Below, piece by piece: positions 15,493 to 22,891 of a stretch of DNA of 28,239 nucleotides. The stretch's first letter is position 1, and every line of letters starts with the position of its first letter. A model generated the notes under the pieces. It searched no databases. It was not told the origin of the DNA and was given only the letters and a program-made list of their open reading frames with translations. Position numbers and translations under genes: made by a program. Origin of the DNA: Spirochaetales bacterium (GTDB lineage Bacteria; Spirochaetota; Spirochaetia; Sphaerochaetales; Sphaerochaetaceae); the NCBI GenBank assembly GCA_022785155.1, contig JALFRH010000038.1:1-28239 (forward strand). The letters are read 5' to 3'.

Positions 15493-16986
15493 ATGAAGCT
15501 GATATATACCAGTGATATCCATTCCTATCTTTTCCCTACTGATTACTCAAGTACTGAAGAGAAAAACATGGGATATTACAGAATAATTGAATCATATACC
15601 AAAGATGAGGATACTGTAGTCATAGACTGTGGCGATAATCTTCAAGGATCCGTGCTGTCAAAATATGTAATGGACAAGAAACTCTTCTCTCCATTTCCTC
15701 AAGCCAAGACTTTGAGAGATGGTAAGGTGGATTTCCTTGTTCCAGGTAACCATGACTTCAATTATGGTTATGATATCTTCTGTAGGTTTTTCAATGAAAC
15801 AGGTGGAAAGATACTGGCTGCAAATCTTAGAGATACTTCAGGAAAGCTGGATATCATAAATCATGCTGTGGTCACTGACTCGAAGGGCTTGAGGGTAGGC
15901 TTTACAGGAGTGATTACAGATTGGGTCAATGTATGGGAAAAAAGCGAGAACCTGGGTCCCATGGTCATTTCAGACAGCAGAGAGGCCGCTGAAAGGGAAC
16001 TGAAATGGTTGAAGGAAAACTCTGATATCTCTGTGCTCATATATCACGGTGGATATGAGTATGACCTTGATACAGGGGAGAAATTGCAGGATACAAGGGA
16101 GAATATCGCATATGAGCTATGTAGGGATCTCTCCTATGATCTTATTCTCACTGGACACCAGCATAGAAGCGTAGCCATGAGGGATATCAACGGAACAAAG
16201 ACCATGCAGTGTCCCTCCTTTGCTCTTTCATATGTTGAGGTGGATATCACCAAGGACTCGATCAAGGGAGAGATAAAGAAACCTCTTGATAAAAAGTCCA
16301 AGGGAGAAGTAGAGAACCATGCCCTCTCAGAAGAAATAGAAAAATGGCTCGACCAGGAGATAGGTCGTATCGATAATCCTATTCTTGCCCCCGAAAGAGT
16401 GGAATCGGCGTTGAAGGGAAATCATATTGCAGATTTCTTCAACTATCTCCAGCTCTATTACACCGGTGCAGACATCAGCTGTACTGCGCTGAACAATAAT
16501 CTATATTCTTTCTCTTCTTCCATTACTGTCAGGGAGATTCTTTCTTCCTGCCAGTATCCCAACTCTATATATGTAATAGAAGTAGGTGAAAAAGAGATAA
16601 GAGCAGCCTTGGAAAGGAGTGCAGAATTTTTTACTCTTGAAAATGGGAAACCCACTATATCGAAAGTATTCTTGGAACCAAAGGCTGAGATGTATAACTA
16701 TGACTACTACATGGGTATAAGCTATACCTATGATATTTCGAAAGAAGTAGGAAACAGGGTGGTAAGGTTATTGTGGAAGGGAGAAGAGATTGGAGAAAGA
16801 AAACTCCGTCTTGCCATCAATAACTATAGAATCACAGGTGCCGGCGGCTATCCCCTATTTCCTAAGTGCAAGGTAATTAAAAGCTGTGATTGGGATATGC
16901 AGGACCAAAGCATAGAGTTCTTTAAGGAAATGAAGGGTAAAGTGGTATCCTGGCCTTACGGAGACTTCAAAACAATCGGATACTGA
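15493..16986 (+). CDS. Cytoplasmic bifunctional metallophosphatase / 5'-nucleotidase family protein
   Basis: A 497-residue calcineurin-like phosphoesterase of the 5'-nucleotidase family. The dimetal site motifs are TSDIHSYLF (D8, H10), DCGDNLQGS (near 45-53), PGNHDFNYG (85-92), a His in LIYHGGYE and GHQHRS. The C-terminal 5'-nucleotidase domain carries NNYRITGAGGYPLF for base and substrate binding. Most relatives are secreted. This one starts immediately with the first metal motif and has no signal peptide, so it acts in the cytoplasm on what the ABC importer brings in. The ATG at 15493 is preferred over an in-frame TTG/ATG run from 15475 because it has AGAGG upstream. Candidate substrates are nucleoside phosphates, cyclic nucleotides or sugar phosphates. 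Confidence 0.88.
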   Translation: MKLIYTSDIHSYLFPTDYSSTEEKNMGYYRIIESYTKDEDTVVIDCGDNLQGSVLSKYVMDKKLFSPFPQAKTLRDGKVDFLVPGNHDFNYGYDIFCRFFNETGGKILAANLRDTSGKLDIINHAVVTDSKGLRVGFTGVITDWVNVWEKSENLGPMVISDSREAAERELKWLKENSDISVLIYHGGYEYDLDTGEKLQDTRENIAYELCRDLSYDLILTGHQHRSVAMRDINGTKTMQCPSFALSYVEVDITKDSIKGEIKKPLDKKSKGEVENHALSEEIEKWLDQEIGRIDNPILAPERVESALKGNHIADFFNYLQLYYTGADISCTALNNNLYSFSSSITVREILSSCQYPNSIYVIEVGEKEIRAALERSAEFFTLENGKPTISKVFLEPKAEMYNYDYYMGISYTYDISKEVGNRVVRLLWKGEEIGERKLRLAINNYRITGAGGYPLFPKCKVIKSCDWDMQDQSIEFFKEMKGKVVSWPYGDFKTIGY

Positions 16987-17062
16987 CGCTCTTGTAAAAA
17001 GAACGTTTTTTACCCTCATGGATAAAGGGTCATTCGGTTAATTGTCAACAAAAAAGGAAAGA
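16987..17062. other. Non-coding stretch before the lacI relic
   Basis: It contains an A/T-rich imperfect inverted repeat, GTAAAAA-N6-TTTTTAC (16994-17013), and a short ACCCT/AGGGT repeat just after it. No GC-rich terminator was found for the nucleotidase operon here. Together with the relic up to 17260 this forms a 320-bp gap without an intact gene. Confidence 0.5.
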
Positions 17063-17260
17063 TTTACATTAAAGGTGGAACGTACACACGTAATGACACT
17101 TGTCAGCTTTGCCTTGAATAGTAACCGTTATGTATCCAAGTAGAAGAGAAAGATGATATTGGAGTCTATGGGGAGTCTGGGTTATATTCCTGATGCAACT
17201 GCAAGGGCTTTGAAAGGAAAGTCTTCAGGTCATATCCTCTTGTTGAGGGTGAAAGCCTAA
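17063..17260 (+). pseudogene. Decayed N-terminus of a LacI-family regulator
   Basis: Read in one frame from 17066 the sequence gives TLK...ERTHVMTLVSFALNS, then NRYVSK, a TAG stop (at 17138-17140 or so), then KRKMILESMGSLGYIPDATA and RALKGKSSGHILLL before a final stop at 17258-17260. This matches the LacI DNA-binding domain and hinge region: helix-turn-helix, the SFALN recognition segment, and the LGYxPDATARALKG hinge. The helix-turn-helix appears to have lost about three codons. The expected start position (17063-17065) reads TTT behind a preserved AAAGGAAAG site, and an in-frame stop interrupts the domain. The ligand-binding domain is gone. It is not a copy of the intact regulator at 10933, which has SRVLN here. 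Confidence 0.78.
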
Positions 17261-17267
17261 AACAGAG

Positions 17268-17304
17268 AAAGACGCCCGTATATTATCTTTGGGCGTCTTT
17301 TATT
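17268..17304. terminator. Bidirectional terminator
   Basis: A perfect 10-bp stem AAAGACGCCC/GGGCGTCTTT (17268-17277 and 17291-17300) with a 13-nt loop. The A-run on one side and T-run on the other let it serve both the plus-strand relic region and apeB on the minus strand, which ends at 17310. Confidence 0.82.
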
Positions 17305-17309
17305 GATGA

Positions 17310-18584
17310 TCAATCCTTGAAGAAAGAAGAGAACAGAGATATCAACGCTGTAGTATCCTTCGTCCCTGCACTTTCATAACATGAGTGCATAGCAAGCTGA
17401 GCTACACCTACATCACAGGTTCTTATGGATACTTTCTGACCTGAGAGGTTGCCAAGAGTACTGCCTCCAGCCACGTCGCTGTTGTTATGGAAGATCTGAT
17501 ATGGAATATTATTTGCATCCATCAGGTTTCTTACATAGGAACCCGACTCGGCATCCGTCGTGTATTTCTGGGATGCAGAATACTTCAGGAGAACTCCTCC
17601 GTTCATCCTCGGTATATTCGTAATGTCACTCTTTTCCTTCCAAGCAGGATGCACTGCGTGTCCGTTATCTGCACTGATCATCCTTGAGCCAGCATATGTG
17701 ATGTACTTATCTTCCACACCCATTCCAAGGTTTTCCATTATCCTTTCGGTGACACTCAAAAGGAAATCTGAAAGAGCACCCTGCTTTGTTCCGCTTCCTG
17801 TCTCTTCGTTGTCGAAAAGAGCACACATTGCAATCTTGTCCTTGGGCTCTGAAGTCTTCAACGCCTCCAATGCAGTCCAGGCACAACCAAGGTCATCTAT
17901 TTTCGGGGAAGAGAAGAATTCTCCCTCTGCACCCCAGAAAACAGGAGCCGTCTTGTTGTATAGGAAGAGATCGTAATCAAGAAGATCCTCTTTCCTGCAC
18001 TCTGCAGAGGAAGCCACTTCATCCAGGAATGAAGATTCGCCGTCAGAGAAAATGGGGAGCATTTCTTTCTGTACGCTGATCTTCCATCCATTATTGGCTT
18101 CCCTGTTTTGGTGTATGGCAAGATTTGGAATGACAATTGTGAATTTCTGTCCGAGATTCACGAGTTTTTCCTCCACTTTACCGTTTCTCTTGATAAAGAC
18201 TCTTCCTGCTATGGAAAGAGGCCTGTCGAACCATGACTGCATTATCATGCCGCCATAGGCTTCCACATTTAGTCTTGTAGGAAAACCTGCAGCCTTTACC
18301 TCAGGATTCCATTTGACCTTGAAACAAGGGGAGTCTGTATGGGCGCTGACAATATTGAAGCCGGAAAATGATGAGGGGATTGAAAATGCAATAAGAGCGC
18401 TGGAGTTGCGTTTTACATAGTAGCGTCCTCCTCTCTTTACATTAAAAGGCTTACTTTCATCCAAGGGGGTGAATCCCGAGGCGTCAAGCTCTGCCGCAGC
18501 CGTAGAAACAGCATGGAAGGGAGAAGGGGAAAGCATGATATAGTTTAATAGTCGTCTTGTGTCTGCTAGATATTTCTGGTCCAT
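17310..18584 (-). CDS. apeB: M18-family aspartyl aminopeptidase
   Basis: A cytoplasmic dizinc aminopeptidase (family M18, ApeB) that releases N-terminal Asp/Glu and other residues from peptides. Metal and catalytic motifs are SAHTDSPCFKVK (H82, D84), the SPKIDDLGCAW region (metal-bridging Asp), DNEETGSGTKQGA (catalytic Glu pair), ADNGHAVHP and the C-terminal HNNSDVAGGSTLGN (last metal His region). The 424 aa length is typical. The ATG at 18582-18584 lacks a Shine-Dalgarno sequence and lies 6 nt after a CATAAT -10 element, so a leaderless mRNA is predicted. Confidence 0.95.
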   Translation of the reverse strand: MDQKYLADTRRLLNYIMLSPSPFHAVSTAAAELDASGFTPLDESKPFNVKRGGRYYVKRNSSALIAFSIPSSFSGFNIVSAHTDSPCFKVKWNPEVKAAGFPTRLNVEAYGGMIMQSWFDRPLSIAGRVFIKRNGKVEEKLVNLGQKFTIVIPNLAIHQNREANNGWKISVQKEMLPIFSDGESSFLDEVASSAECRKEDLLDYDLFLYNKTAPVFWGAEGEFFSSPKIDDLGCAWTALEALKTSEPKDKIAMCALFDNEETGSGTKQGALSDFLLSVTERIMENLGMGVEDKYITYAGSRMISADNGHAVHPAWKEKSDITNIPRMNGGVLLKYSASQKYTTDAESGSYVRNLMDANNIPYQIFHNNSDVAGGSTLGNLSGQKVSIRTCDVGVAQLAMHSCYESAGTKDTTALISLFSSFFKD

Positions 18585-18590
18585 GGAATG

Positions 18591-18619
18591 ATTATGTAAT
18601 TACAAAAGAAATAGGGCAA
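18591..18619 (-). promoter_or_regulatory. apeB promoter
   Basis: On the minus strand TTGCCC (18614-18619), a 17-nt spacer and CATAAT (18591-18596, 5 of 6). The start codon follows 6 nt later. Confidence 0.55.
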
Positions 18620-18620
18620 G

Positions 18621-20000
18621 TCAAGAAAGACTTTCTTTTTCCGCTATTCCTTTTCTCTTCCAACGCCCTGACGCAAATAGAGGGACAAAAACAATGACTC
18701 TTACAATCCAATCCGCCCACATGCCCATTTGGGTTCCTAATAATCCAAGTCCCAGGTTTACACCAAGGATCCTTGCAAGTATCACCCTGCATATCCACAT
18801 ATCCAAGACAGCGACCACCATTACTGTCTTGGCGTCTCCAGCTCCATGGAGGATATTTGGCAGCACGAAGGCCAGTGGCCAAGTAATGGCTCTGTTTATA
18901 CAGTCTATCCGAATTACCTTCACGGCAATGGCCACAGCTTCATCCGAAAGGGAATAGAGTTTTATTATATTTGGAATGGATAAAAAGCAAAGGGATGAGG
19001 TGCACCACATCAAAAGATAGGAGTAAAGGAGAATCCTTTTGCTCCAATATGTGGCTTCATCATATCTTTTTCCTCCACAGCATTGGCCTATTATTGTAAT
19101 GGAAGAGAGGCTGAAGGCTGTGCCTGGTATATCTATGATAGTCTCTATGTTTCCAAATACTGCAAAGGCGGCGATGGTGGCGGTGCCGAAGCCTGCAATG
19201 GTAGAGGATATTATGATCTTCCCTATATGGAACAAAGATTTTTCAATGGCCACAGGAATTGCTTGGTCCAGAATCAAGGAACAGCACTTCCAATCGAAAT
19301 CAAACTTCAGAGGCTCGGATAGATAGAGGCGGTTCTTATCTTTGTCCGTTACGTACATAAGCATTATTACAGCCCCCACATATCTTGAGATGCAGGAGGA
19401 AATGCCTACACCCAAGGCCCCCAATTTGAAGACGAAAAGGAAGATGGCGTTTCCAATTATGTTTACGGCATTAACCACAATTGATACCACCATGGTCACC
19501 TTGCTGTTCCCCTCGCTTCGGCAGAGTGCGTTGGCCGAGGAAATGATGGCGTAGGCCGGCATACTGATCATGATGGGTATGGAGTAGGATATGGTGGAGT
19601 GATAGACGTCTTTTTCAATTTTTCCGAAAATGCTCCTGATGATTTCTTCCCTGAACACAAGGAAAAGGGAAGAAGCGGCTATGGCGAAGGAAAGGGTAAG
19701 ATAGAAGAGTATCTTGACGCTTTTTCTTGCCCTCTCCTCCTGCTTCATGCCCAATAGCTGTGAAGCAACCACACTGCCTCCGGTAGCGAAGGCCATCAAA
19801 AGGTAGATGAAGAGATTCTGTATGCTTCCCATACAGCTGACGCCGCTTACAGCAGCCTCTCCTGCCTGAGCCACCATCATGGTGTCTGCAACACCCACGG
19901 CTACAGACAGTGCTGTGTCCGCCATCAAAGGCATGGCCAGGGAAAAGAGGTACCTGTTGTCGAACATAAAATCTTCTTTGTCAAGCAAAGTATTTTTCAT
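18621..20000 (-). CDS. MATE-family multidrug/cation antiporter
   Basis: A 459-residue, roughly 12-helix membrane exporter of the MATE family. It starts with the typical FDNRYLFSLAMPLMADTALS and contains the first-half signature VAVGVADTMMVAQAGEAAVSG, the ATGGSVVASQLLG motif, and the second-half repeat around GFGTATIAAFAVFGNIETI with TIIGQCCGGKRYDEA. It drives drug or metabolite efflux with Na+ or H+; the substrate cannot be told from sequence. The start ATG (19998-20000) overlaps by one base the stop of the 48-residue acidic ORF upstream (TGATG), so translation is probably coupled. Confidence 0.93.
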   Translation of the reverse strand: MKNTLLDKEDFMFDNRYLFSLAMPLMADTALSVAVGVADTMMVAQAGEAAVSGVSCMGSIQNLFIYLLMAFATGGSVVASQLLGMKQEERARKSVKILFYLTLSFAIAASSLFLVFREEIIRSIFGKIEKDVYHSTISYSIPIMISMPAYAIISSANALCRSEGNSKVTMVVSIVVNAVNIIGNAIFLFVFKLGALGVGISSCISRYVGAVIMLMYVTDKDKNRLYLSEPLKFDFDWKCCSLILDQAIPVAIEKSLFHIGKIIISSTIAGFGTATIAAFAVFGNIETIIDIPGTAFSLSSITIIGQCCGGKRYDEATYWSKRILLYSYLLMWCTSSLCFLSIPNIIKLYSLSDEAVAIAVKVIRIDCINRAITWPLAFVLPNILHGAGDAKTVMVVAVLDMWICRVILARILGVNLGLGLLGTQMGMWADWIVRVIVFVPLFASGRWKRKGIAEKESLS

Positions 20001-20146
20001 CAGAAGTCCAAATCTTCTTCTTCGTCTTCCAAATCTGAAAGCAGGTCTTCTTCCAGATCGGACAAGTCTTCTTCATCGATATGTGTAACTATAGAATAAA
20101 GCTCATCGAACTCTTCCACAGCTTCTTCGTCATCAAACCATTCCAT
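20000..20146 (-). CDS. Extremely acidic 48-residue microprotein coupled to the MATE gene
   Basis: A complete small ORF: ATG at 20144-20146, stop TGA at 20002-20000. The protein begins MEWFDDEEAVEEFDELYS, continues IVTHIDEEDLSDLEEDLL and ends SDLEDEEEDLDF. I count 25 Asp/Glu in 48 residues, no Lys or Arg, and one His, so it is strongly anionic. The C-terminal half repeats LSDLEEDL-like units. Its stop overlaps the MATE start as TGATG, a typical coupling arrangement. No Shine-Dalgarno sequence is seen; a weak TGGACT-16-TAAACT promoter ends 8 nt before the ATG. I recognise no family. Alternatives are a leader ORF that only controls MATE translation, or a tail lost from a larger protein. An uncoded acidic region by chance is unlikely given the clean coupling. 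Confidence 0.68.
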   Translation of the reverse strand: MEWFDDEEAVEEFDELYSIVTHIDEEDLSDLEEDLLSDLEDEEEDLDF

Positions 20147-20286
20147 AAGAGAGGAGTTTATTCTTTTTTGATCTTTAGTCCATAGCTTTTGATGAAAGAC
20201 AATAAAATATGAGTGTATAAAAACACCTCTTCAAAAAAAGCCTGTATTGATTCATCATATATCCAAACTCTATAAGGAGCTTAACC
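20147..20286. promoter_or_regulatory. Divergent promoter region between the acidic ORF and the lipoprotein gene
   Basis: On the plus strand TTGATT (20247-20252), an 18-nt spacer and TATAAG (20271-20276) precede the GTG at 20287. The AAGGAG site (20274-20279) overlaps this -10, so either an upstream promoter with a normal leader or this one with almost no leader is used. On the minus strand a weaker TGGACT-16-TAAACT lies before the acidic ORF. Confidence 0.35.
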
Positions 20287-21378
20287 GTGAAAAAGCTTAA
20301 ATTGATCATCCTGCTGTCACTGGCACTGGTTTTGTTGGCATCATGTTCCACCAGTATGGGCATACAGTACCAACAGCCATCGAATATAAACATGGCAAAC
20401 TATAGAAATGTCGCTGTTGCTTCAGCCGGCAAGTATTCAGGAAACCAAAGATTACCTATGTATATCCGTTTCGATATCTCGGATCCTACTATCCAACTAT
20501 ATACAATCTTCTCCACTTTTGATTACAACAATGTAAACGTCAGGGCGGCAAATGAAGTATCCACAATGGTGTCGAAGGTGTTTACCCAATCCTCCTATTA
20601 CTCTGTGATGCCTCAATCAATGACAGATACATATCTTGATTTGTACAAAATCGGAAAGGATCCGTCAAAGATGCTGAGGGAGGACGGAATAGATGCTGTA
20701 ATCATTCCTAAGATTACAAGGTTCTATAACGATGAATACATCGATGCCCAGTATTCTACGGACAGCAGCGGAAACAAGGTACTCAAATACTATATCCACC
20801 GCTCTATAGATATCGCCATCACCATTACGGTCCTCGATACAGCTACAGATAGAATCGTAGCCAGCAAGGAATACTCTGCATACGACTACGATGTGGAGGT
20901 CTTCGATCCTAAGTTCCCATATATCTTCTCTGTATCCCAGAGTGACATCATATCCAGGGCTCTCAGCTCCATGATATCCTCCATAGTTGCAGACTTTGTT
21001 CCTACAACGAAGACTACCCGCATAGACTTCATGTCCAATAAGCCGAAGTTGGAGGCCGTAAAGCCTGCATATAAGGCTGCAGAGGAAGGAAACTACAGCT
21101 ATGCCTTGAATCTATTCCTGGATGCCTGGGAAAATGAGAGACACCTTCCTTCAGGATATAATGCAGCTGTGATCATCGCATGTAACGGAGACATAGACGA
21201 GGCCTTGTCACTGCTAGGAGAAATAAGGATGGTAGTAAGCGACAGCAACATCAACAAGCTGTACGCAAAGCTTATGGATATAAAGAAGAGGAATGAGGCT
21301 GCGGCTGAGCAATATGCCGCCAAATCCAACGACATCTCCTCGCAGACTGCATCTCCTTACGAATTCCTGCTCAACTGA
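20287..21378 (+). CDS. Predicted lipoprotein with a possible CsgG/LpoB-like domain and a repeat-type tail
   Basis: A 363-residue lipoprotein starting at GTG with AAGGAG upstream. The signal is MKKLKLIILLSLALVLLASC (lipobox LLASC). The middle part reads NYRNVAVASAGKYSG, then AANEVSTMVSKVFTQSSYYSVM and GIDAVIIPKITRFYNDE. This is the strand-helix-strand pattern of CsgG/LpoB/TolB-N-like periplasmic domains, where a helix assembles with a conserved secretory or cell-wall role; I infer the fold only from pattern. The C-terminal third (AYKAAEEGNYSYALNLFLDA, then NGDIDEALSLLGEI) resembles a degenerate TPR pair. It is monocistronic with a good terminator. Function unknown; a role in envelope assembly is a guess. 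Confidence 0.75.
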   Translation: MKKLKLIILLSLALVLLASCSTSMGIQYQQPSNINMANYRNVAVASAGKYSGNQRLPMYIRFDISDPTIQLYTIFSTFDYNNVNVRAANEVSTMVSKVFTQSSYYSVMPQSMTDTYLDLYKIGKDPSKMLREDGIDAVIIPKITRFYNDEYIDAQYSTDSSGNKVLKYYIHRSIDIAITITVLDTATDRIVASKEYSAYDYDVEVFDPKFPYIFSVSQSDIISRALSSMISSIVADFVPTTKTTRIDFMSNKPKLEAVKPAYKAAEEGNYSYALNLFLDAWENERHLPSGYNAAVIIACNGDIDEALSLLGEIRMVVSDSNINKLYAKLMDIKKRNEAAAEQYAAKSNDISSQTASPYEFLLN

Positions 21379-21379
21379 T

Positions 21380-21409
21380 ATATTCCTCCCGAAAGGGAGG
21401 GATATTTAA
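21380..21409 (+). terminator. Rho-independent terminator after the 20287 lipoprotein
   Basis: CCTCCC/GGGAGG with a GAAA loop, extended by five A/T or G-U pairs (21380-21405), followed by a short T/A run. Confidence 0.78.
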
Positions 21410-21639
21410 AAACACTTAACAAAAATTAAGTAAATATTGTAAAATAATATTTGATGATGTTCTAATATGACTTAGGTTTATCAAAAATAAAATGTTTTTG
21501 AAGAAATAAGCAATTAAATTTCTAGGCTTTATGTCTTTTTTCAGGACATCGTTAAATAAAAAAATCACGAGAAACTGATTTTTTGATTTTTTTTAAACAT
21601 CTGCTATATTAGAAACATCAGTGAAATGGAGGTATTCCC
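21410..21639 (+). other. A/T-rich intergenic region before the ATPase cassette
   Basis: This region of about 230 bp is clearly richer in A/T than its surroundings and contains no ORF. It holds three inverted repeats: ACTTAA/TTAAGT (21414-21431), ATGTC/GACAT (21531-21549) and AAAAAATCA/TGATTTTTT (21559-21584). The last is followed by the promoter TTGATT-16-TATATT (21583-21610) and TGGAGGT before the ATG at 21640. The A/T-rich composition suggests a boundary of acquired DNA or a binding region for a nucleoid-type silencer. Confidence 0.55.
21583..21610 (+). promoter_or_regulatory. Promoter of the ATPase-RloB cassette
   Basis: TTGATT (21583-21588), a 16-nt spacer and TATATT (21605-21610). It overlaps the right arm of the 9-bp inverted repeat at 21559-21584, a plausible operator. 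Confidence 0.5.
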
Positions 21640-22890
21640 ATGCTGTTGTCAATGACACTTGCTAACTATAAGTCTGTAAAGAATCCTCAGACTATCTCTT
21701 TTGTCGCTCTTGGTGACAAGAGACTTGATCTGACCAAAACAGTTCAAGGTACAGACAAATTCAATGTATTGAAGACTTCTGCAATTATTGGTCCCAACGG
21801 AGCCGGTAAGAGTTCTTTTGTCAGAGCTTTGGAAGCTGTGAAGGGAATCGTCTTTGCTTCTGAAGATATACAGAATCCTCTTAGAAAGTATCTTGCAAAG
21901 TCTGCCTTCGCCTATGGTGACGGAAAAACAAGACCCTGTGAAATATCAATGGATATTCTCCTGGATAAAGGTGAAGCTGGAAACGAAGACAAGCCCAGCA
22001 TAATCGCCAGATATACAATCAAGGCGACCCAGGAAAGATTCTATGAAGAATCCCTTTACTATATCATCAACGGCTCAAAGAAAGTCATGTTCGAAAGAAA
22101 GTGGGAAGATGGGGAGTACGTATACCGCTTCGGAAAGTTCTACAGAGGAGAGAAGAAGAGACAGGTTGCAAAGCTTCCTGAAGACAGATCCTTCCTTCAG
22201 GGCGCAGCCCTTAAGGGTGGACAGACAGCCCTCGAAGTCTACTCATGGCTGGACGACAAGCTGGACGTTCTTCCTCTTGGCTACGGCGCCAATGCTGAAA
22301 AGGTGATCCTGGATAGCCTTAAGGCTCATCCTGAGTGGAGCGACCAGATTGTTTCCTTCCTTTGGGCTTTGGACGTGACGGATATCTTCCGCATTCAGGT
22401 CATCAGAAATGACAAGGGATTGGAGACTGTAGGTATATCCCACTGTTTCGTAAACGCAAAGGGTACTGAAGCCTATGGCCAGACATTTATGAATGAATCC
22501 CTTTCCTTGAGAAGACTTATTCTCATCGCCGTGTCTTTCTTTGAAGCTTTCTCAAAGGAGAAGATCATTGTCATCGATGACTTTGGACAGCTCTTACATC
22601 CATATGTACTTACACACATTGTGGAGATCTTCCATGCCAACGACATGGAGTCCCAGCTTATTGTGGTTGACTGCAACCCAGCCTTGCTGCAGAAGGATCT
22701 CATGAGAAAAGACAGTATTTGGTTTGCTGAAAAGGGAGAGGAGAGCTCTACTGAATTCGTTTCTCTTTCTGACTTCAGAGGAATAAAGGCTAAGCAGAGC
22801 ATTTATGACGGATATCTACAGGGCATCTTCGGAGCTCTCCCGATTGAAAGCGATTTCTGTTTCCAGAACAAAGTAAAGGAGAACAACTGA
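21640..22890 (+). CDS. AAA15/ABC-type ATPase, RloA/AbiLi-like
   Basis: A 416-residue ATP-binding protein of the OLD/ABC-like AAA15 group that pairs with RloB proteins in abortive-infection and anticodon-nuclease-linked loci. It begins MLLSMTLANYKSVKNPQTIS (the usual 'F.NF.S.K' opening), with Walker A GPNGAGKSSF (51-60). The ABC signature region reads FMNESLSLRRLILI (283-296), Walker B KIIVIDDFGQLLHP (308-321) and the H-loop region IVVDCNPALL (341-350). It closes with the family ending RKDSIWFAEKGEE, SLSDFRGIKAKQSI and GYLQGIFGALP. Compared with the family, the Walker B Glu is Asp (D314), the signature Gly is Ser (S289) and the His of the TTHN-type switch is missing. The frame is intact. TGGAGGT lies upstream, and rloB starts 1 bp after its stop. 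Confidence 0.88.
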   Translation: MLLSMTLANYKSVKNPQTISFVALGDKRLDLTKTVQGTDKFNVLKTSAIIGPNGAGKSSFVRALEAVKGIVFASEDIQNPLRKYLAKSAFAYGDGKTRPCEISMDILLDKGEAGNEDKPSIIARYTIKATQERFYEESLYYIINGSKKVMFERKWEDGEYVYRFGKFYRGEKKRQVAKLPEDRSFLQGAALKGGQTALEVYSWLDDKLDVLPLGYGANAEKVILDSLKAHPEWSDQIVSFLWALDVTDIFRIQVIRNDKGLETVGISHCFVNAKGTEAYGQTFMNESLSLRRLILIAVSFFEAFSKEKIIVIDDFGQLLHPYVLTHIVEIFHANDMESQLIVVDCNPALLQKDLMRKDSIWFAEKGEESSTEFVSLSDFRGIKAKQSIYDGYLQGIFGALPIESDFCFQNKVKENN

Positions 22891-22891
22891 A

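Noticed and set aside
16994..17013. GTAAAAA-N6-TTTTTAC as terminator or LacI-type operator
   Set aside because: The stem is only A/T pairs with no separate T tract, and the symmetry around the central ACGT is imperfect; not enough for a call.
17560..17976. Plus-strand frame of 138 codons inside apeB
   Set aside because: Antisense to the conserved M18 active-site region.
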